This document shows positions 41,433-45,123 of a stretch of 45,123 nucleotides of DNA, piece after piece. Position 1 is the first letter of the stretch, and every line of letters starts with the position of its first letter. The notes below the pieces were generated by a model, which did not search any database, was not told where the DNA came from, and saw only the letters and a program-made list of their open reading frames with translations. Source of the DNA: Flavobacteriaceae bacterium (GTDB lineage Bacteria > Bacteroidota > Bacteroidia > Flavobacteriales > Flavobacteriaceae); NCBI GenBank assembly GCA_024763365.1, contig JANTFO010000007.1:1-45123 (forward strand), in the 5' to 3' direction. Made by a program: the position numbers and the translations under genes.

Positions 41433-42779
41433 TTAATTGAATAAATCTTCAACTATATGTATATATTCCGATAATACGAAAACAATGGCTTTATCCCCGG
41501 CTTGTAGTTTGAAATCTCCATAGGGCATCATCACTTCACCATTTCTAAGCACACCACTAAGTACAGCAGTTTTTGGAAAGTGTATATCTTTAATAGCTCT
41601 TTTTGTTATTTTGGTATTTTCTTTGACTTCAAATTCTAATACATCGGCATCAATTTTATGGATATTAGCAATAGCCAATACTTCTCCTTTCCTTACGTGT
41701 TTGAAAATACTACTGGCCGCTAAGAGTTTTTTATTGATTAAAGTGTCAATGCCTATGGTCTGAGAAATGTTGATATAATCAATATTTTCAACAAGTGCAA
41801 TAGTTTTTTTAACACCTTTTGATTTCGCCACTAAACAAGACATAATATTGGTTTCAGAGTTTCCGGTAACGGCAACAAAAGCATCCATATCGGCAATATT
41901 CTCTTCTTCTAAAAGTTCTACATTTCGTCCATCACCATTGATGATGAGCGCATCAGATAAGTTCTCTGACATTTTGTAACACTTTGATTTATCGTTTTCG
42001 ATGATTTTGATGTTAAAGCGTTCTTTACATAACCTGTCAGCTGCTTTTTGCCCTATCGTACTACCTCCCAGGATCATCACGTCTTTTACTTTAAATTTTT
42101 CTTGTCCCAACAATTCGTACAGACCCTCAATATCTTCTTTACGAACAGATAAATATATCTGGTCATCTGCATTAAATACAGAGTCACCACGAGGTATAAT
42201 AATCTCATTACCATATTCTCGTTGAATAGCCACTATAATAAAATTAATGTCATTGAATTTTTCTTTGGCTTCTTTAACGGTGTGGTTAATTAATGGGGAG
42301 CGATTACTCAAACGACCACCTAATATTAATAAAGAGCCGTTTTCGAATTCTATACTATCATTAAACACGGATTGGTGTAATAAAACATTGATCTCATCTG
42401 CAGCCAATTCTTCGGGAGATATCATAAAATCAATACCCAGTTCTTTAAAATCTATTTCACTATTGTGAAGAAATTCAGGATTACTAATTCTAGCGATGGT
42501 TTTTTTGGCACCCAATTTTTTTCCTATTGCAGCAACTGTAAAATTGGTGTTTTGAGATTCTGTTACTGCTAATAACAGATCTGTTTCATCAATCTTTGAT
42601 TTTTTAAGTGTTGATGTTGCTGTAGCATCTCCTTTTATAGTAATAACATCTATGTGATTATTGATATAATCCAACCTGTCACCACTGGTGTCTATGATAT
42701 AAATATTTTGCGATTCGAATGATAGCAGCTTTGCTAAGTGAAAACCAACATCCCCTGCGCCGGCAATGATAATATTCAT
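41433..42779 (-). CDS. trkA: Trk potassium system regulatory protein TrkA
   Basis: This 448-residue protein has two tandem RCK units. The first NAD-binding motif is AGAGDVGFHLAKLL (residues 6-19), the second VMILGGSTIGQKAADRL (about 230-246), and each is followed by an RCK-C lobe; the last ends near KAIVFVLSEYIHIVEDLF. TrkA forms a ring on the cytosolic face of TrkH and opens it with NADH or ATP and closes it with NAD or ADP. It is the first gene of the minus-strand operon, with its own TAATTTTG promoter element 21 bp upstream of the start. Confidence 0.96.
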   Translation of the reverse strand: MNIIIAGAGDVGFHLAKLLSFESQNIYIIDTSGDRLDYINNHIDVITIKGDATATSTLKKSKIDETDLLLAVTESQNTNFTVAAIGKKLGAKKTIARISNPEFLHNSEIDFKELGIDFMISPEELAADEINVLLHQSVFNDSIEFENGSLLILGGRLSNRSPLINHTVKEAKEKFNDINFIIVAIQREYGNEIIIPRGDSVFNADDQIYLSVRKEDIEGLYELLGQEKFKVKDVMILGGSTIGQKAADRLCKERFNIKIIENDKSKCYKMSENLSDALIINGDGRNVELLEEENIADMDAFVAVTGNSETNIMSCLVAKSKGVKKTIALVENIDYINISQTIGIDTLINKKLLAASSIFKHVRKGEVLAIANIHKIDADVLEFEVKENTKITKRAIKDIHFPKTAVLSGVLRNGEVMMPYGDFKLQAGDKAIVFVLSEYIHIVEDLFN

Positions 42780-42800
42780 AATAAGATGAATTTAAGACTA

Positions 42801-42808
42801 CAAAATTA
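42801..42808 (-). promoter_or_regulatory. Bacteroidota -7 element for the trkA operon
   Basis: The minus strand reads TAATTTTG, a full TAnnTTTG match, 21 bp before the trkA ATG. Confidence 0.5.
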
Positions 42809-42829
42809 GTTAATATTTGTAAATTCATG

Positions 42830-42837
42830 TATTTTTG
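42830..42837 (+). promoter_or_regulatory. Bacteroidota -7 element for radC
   Basis: TATTTTTG matches TAnnTTTG and ends 26 bp before the radC ATG. With 42801-42808 it forms a divergent promoter pair in an 84-bp spacer. Confidence 0.5.
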
Positions 42838-42863
42838 AAAAAAATCAATCATTTTATAGCCTC

Positions 42864-43559
42864 ATGAAAAATAAAAAGTACGAATCTATAAAGAATTGGG
42901 CTTTTGATGATCGTCCGCGTGAAAAAATGCTTATAAAAGGTGCTGCTGCACTATCTAATGCTGAATTAATTGCCATATTGATTGGTTCAGGGACCAGAGA
43001 TAAATCTGCGGTAGACCTATCTAAAGAAGTTTTAAGCAATATTGATCATAACCTACAGGCTTTGGGTAGAATGAGTATTGACCAACTTAAAAAGCATAGA
43101 GGAATAGGAGAGGCAAAGGCTATAAGTATAGTTGCAGCTATGGAAATAGGAAGGAGGAGACGATTGGAAGAAGCATCTAAAAATCAGAAAATTACAGGGA
43201 GTAGAGATGCTTACGAGATTATGCAACCTGTTATTGGGGATTTGAATCATGAAGAATTTTGGATAGTTTATTTGAATAATTCTAACAAAATCTTACAAAA
43301 AGAACAATTAAGTAAAGGAGGTTTTACCGGAACATTAGTTGATACACGTATTATTTTTAAGAGAGCTTTAGAATTATCTGCAACGGGCCTGCTATTATTT
43401 CATAATCATCCATCGGGCAAATTAGCGGCCAGTAATACGGATAAAAATCTGACTCAAAAAATTGTAGAGGCCGGTAAAATAATGGATATAAAAATTTTAG
43501 ATCATTTAATTATCACAGCCCATTCCTATTTTAGCTTTGCGGATGAAGGGATTCTTTAA
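42864..43559 (+). CDS. radC: RadC-type JAB/MPN-domain protein
   Basis: This 231-residue RadC-family protein has an N-terminal helical domain with a helix-hairpin-helix (HRGIGEAKAISIVAAMEIGRR, about residues 78-98). A JAMM metalloprotease-like domain follows. It carries the metal ligands HNHPSG (180-185) and the downstream Ser190/Asp193 of SNTD, matching HxHx7-10SxxD. Length is standard. The family name comes from a mistaken link to recombination in E. coli; the JAMM site suggests zinc-dependent hydrolase activity on an unknown substrate. It is divergent from trkA and monocistronic. Confidence 0.9.
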   Translation: MKNKKYESIKNWAFDDRPREKMLIKGAAALSNAELIAILIGSGTRDKSAVDLSKEVLSNIDHNLQALGRMSIDQLKKHRGIGEAKAISIVAAMEIGRRRRLEEASKNQKITGSRDAYEIMQPVIGDLNHEEFWIVYLNNSNKILQKEQLSKGGFTGTLVDTRIIFKRALELSATGLLLFHNHPSGKLAASNTDKNLTQKIVEAGKIMDIKILDHLIITAHSYFSFADEGIL

Positions 43560-43604
43560 TTTAGAAGTTAGCATTTAGAATTGTGAAATGAAAGTTCGGG
43601 GGAT

Positions 43605-43659
43605 TAAGTAGGTTCTAGGTAGGTTCTAAGTGGGTTCTATGTGGTTCCCTAGTAGGTAT
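43605..43659. repeat. 11-bp tandem repeat (TAAGTAGGTTC-type)
   Basis: Units TAAGTAGGTTC, TAGGTAGGTTC and TAAGTGGGTTC lie head to tail (43605-43637), followed by two shorter, degenerate copies up to 43659. The period is about one turn of the helix. It occupies the spacer after radC. No spacer-repeat alternation is present, so it is not CRISPR. Confidence 0.65.
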
Positions 43660-43758
43660 TAAGTGATTGGGTTTTGACATTTGTTTTTTTGAAATTTTAA
43701 ATAGTTATTGGATTTATTATCAAGTGCATGGAGACTGCCAACCGACGACTGCCTACTT

Positions 43759-43786
43759 TTTGTCATTTGTCTTTTGTCATTTGTCA
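43759..43786. repeat. Four tandem TTTGTCA heptamers upstream of the DUF7033 gene
   Basis: TTTGTCA, TTTGTCT, TTTGTCA, TTTGTCA run without gaps. Each contains TTTG, the Bacteroidota -33 element. The copy at 43766 lies 19 bp upstream of a near-perfect -7 (TAGCTTTC at 43789), so the array may be part of the promoter of the gene at 43810. Confidence 0.55.
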
Positions 43787-43809
43787 TTTAGCTTTCGTAT
43801 TTTTATCCC

Positions 43810-45105
43810 ATGCTTTTAGTCTATACACACAAAGTAACCCCACGTCTTACTTATATTTTTAAACAAATATTTGTCAGGATGCTGAAGATTCCTATTTCTT
43901 TTACGACAAAAGTGGATGAATTTGTTGCCCATAGTGGGCCAAAAATAACTTACAGTAAAGCACCTCTGGGTAAAGAATTTTTTATCAGGAATCATGCATT
44001 ATTATTTGAACAGGGTATTGGTAATCAGCAGGGAGAAATTCAAGATTGGGATGGTATTCCATGTTTTTTCCCTTTAGGTGAGCAGTCAAGTATTCCGTAT
44101 GATATTTTTGCGGCGTCCTTCTATCTAATTACGAGATATGAAGAATATCAACCCCATGTTACGGATGTTCATGAACGTTTTTCTGCTAGTCAGAGTTTGG
44201 CTTATAAAGGTAAATTTTTAGAAAAACCGGTAATAGATATTTGGGCTTATAGATTGCTGGAAAAGCTCAAACAAAAGTTTCCCGATTATGAGTTTCCTGT
44301 AAGAGTTTTCCAACAAATATCAAGTATTGACGTCAAAGAAGCTTATGCTTTTAAGCATAAGGGATTTATACGAAATATGGGGGGTGCTTTTAGAGATCTG
44401 TTTCACTTGGAATTTAAACGTTTTATTCGAAGAATGGCTGTAATTCTGAGGTTTAGAGATGATCCCTATGAAAATTTTGACCTGCTATTACAATTAGGTA
44501 AAAAATATAATGTTGATACTAAGTTTTTCTTTCTTTTTAGTGAATATACCACCTTTGATCCCAATGTTTCTTATACCAATAAAAGTTACAAATTATTAAT
44601 CAAATCGGTGATTGATTACACAGCATTTGGACAGCTTTTTTCTTACTACACTATGAAAAATATCAAAAAGCTAAAACGAGAAAAAAATCGTTTTGAAGAA
44701 GTAGTCATTCGCCCATTAACCAAGAGTCGCCAGCATATGAATCGAATGGAGTTGCCAAAAACTTACCAGAATTTGATTGATAATGACATTGTAGAAGAGT
44801 ATAGCATGGGCTACCATACACATGCCGGTTTTAGGGCAGGAACCTGTACACCATTCTATTTTTATGATCTGGATTATGAAATACAAACACCACTTAAAGT
44901 TTATCCTTATGCCTTTAATGCTGAAATCTATAAACATCAGCAATTGACCCCAAAAGAAGCACTTTTACATATGCTGAATATTAAAAATGAAGTAAAAAAG
45001 GTTAACGGTACTTTTATCAGCCTGTTTCATAATAGTATTTTAAGTGACCTTCCTGACAACCAAGCATGGCTTAAGCTTTATGAGGAAATTTTAAAACCAT
45101 TATAA
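43810..45105 (+). CDS. DUF7033 / polysaccharide deacetylase-like protein
   Basis: This 431-residue protein matches a Bacteroidota family with an N-terminal DUF7033 region (about 1-165, FFPLGEQSSIPYDIFAASFYLITRYEEYQP) and a deacetylase-like C-terminal part. The core strand SSIDVKEAYAFKHKGFIRNMGG lies near residue 176, FFLFSEYTTFDPN near 240, and MGYHTHAGFRAGTCTPFYFYDLDYEIQTPLKVYPYAF near 335-370. The fold is that of NodB-type enzymes, but I cannot place a clear Asp-His-His metal triad, so activity is uncertain. It lacks a signal peptide. It may act on surface polysaccharide. The gene is complete, ending 18 bp before the window end. Confidence 0.8.
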   Translation: MLLVYTHKVTPRLTYIFKQIFVRMLKIPISFTTKVDEFVAHSGPKITYSKAPLGKEFFIRNHALLFEQGIGNQQGEIQDWDGIPCFFPLGEQSSIPYDIFAASFYLITRYEEYQPHVTDVHERFSASQSLAYKGKFLEKPVIDIWAYRLLEKLKQKFPDYEFPVRVFQQISSIDVKEAYAFKHKGFIRNMGGAFRDLFHLEFKRFIRRMAVILRFRDDPYENFDLLLQLGKKYNVDTKFFFLFSEYTTFDPNVSYTNKSYKLLIKSVIDYTAFGQLFSYYTMKNIKKLKREKNRFEEVVIRPLTKSRQHMNRMELPKTYQNLIDNDIVEEYSMGYHTHAGFRAGTCTPFYFYDLDYEIQTPLKVYPYAFNAEIYKHQQLTPKEALLHMLNIKNEVKKVNGTFISLFHNSILSDLPDNQAWLKLYEEILKPL

Positions 45106-45123
45106 ATTGAAGTCCGAAATACA

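Noticed and set aside
43605-43659. Possible CRISPR-like repeats
   Set aside because: The 11-bp units are contiguous with no unique spacers and no cas genes are nearby.

Overview
The window reads as a piece of chromosome from a low-GC Bacteroidota member, most likely a flavobacterium. Three things support this. Many genes are preceded, at short distance, by the Bacteroidota -7 element TAnnTTTG. One secreted protein ends in a type IX secretion (T9SS) type-A sorting domain. The gene families (YfhO, ComEA-like helix-hairpin-helix, leucine-rich repeat proteins with NFExALI caps, DUF2853, DUF7033 deacetylase-like, S23 four-helix-bundle cassette) are typical of that group. About 36 protein genes are supported. 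I saw no rRNA, tRNA, CRISPR array, transposase or prophage.

Layout. 1-5.6 kb: cell-surface glycan genes (YfhO membrane protein, two GT4-like glycosyltransferases) and a small TPR protein. 5.6-5.74 kb: GC-rich hairpin repeats between convergent genes. 5.7-9.2 kb: TSUP exporter, T9SS-sorted nuclease/phosphatase-fold protein, membrane-anchored helix-hairpin-helix protein. 9.2-11.6 kb: two acyl-CoA dehydrogenases. 11.5-18.2 kb (minus strand): a large LRR protein, a response regulator/sigma-54 activator followed by a PPK2 polyphosphate kinase, and a NatAB-like ABC exporter. 18.3-20.7 kb (minus strand): the most unusual gene, which joins a periplasmic TAXI-type ligand-binding domain to a pore-like membrane module and a cytosolic RCK domain. 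21.0-27.4 kb: a fatty-acid beta-oxidation operon (MarR regulator, FadN-type bifunctional enzyme, thiolase, acyl-CoA dehydrogenase) interrupted by an S23/IVP-like cassette flanked by an inverted repeat. 27.4-31 kb: CAT-like acetyltransferase, YaaA, sodium/solute symporter, DUF2853. 31-36.3 kb: dnaK, then wecB, DUF1801 and a flippase. 36.3-39.6 kb: a basic repeat-containing secreted protein, an OprO/P-like porin and a secreted esterase. 39.6-42.8 kb (minus strand): trkA-trkH-DUF202. 42.9-45.1 kb: radC-like gene and a DUF7033/polysaccharide-deacetylase-like protein.

How the genes work together. The 21-27 kb operon, with the two extra acyl-CoA dehydrogenases at 9-11.6 kb, encodes most of the beta-oxidation spiral, probably controlled by the MarR protein acting at a perfect 14-bp palindrome in its own promoter. 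Glycan genes are split over three loci (YfhO/GTs, wecB/flippase, DUF7033) rather than forming one large cluster. Ion handling appears twice: the conventional Trk potassium system and the SBP-pore-RCK fusion, which I propose is a ligand-gated ion channel built from a TAXI binding protein. That gene is the best candidate for an undescribed system here.
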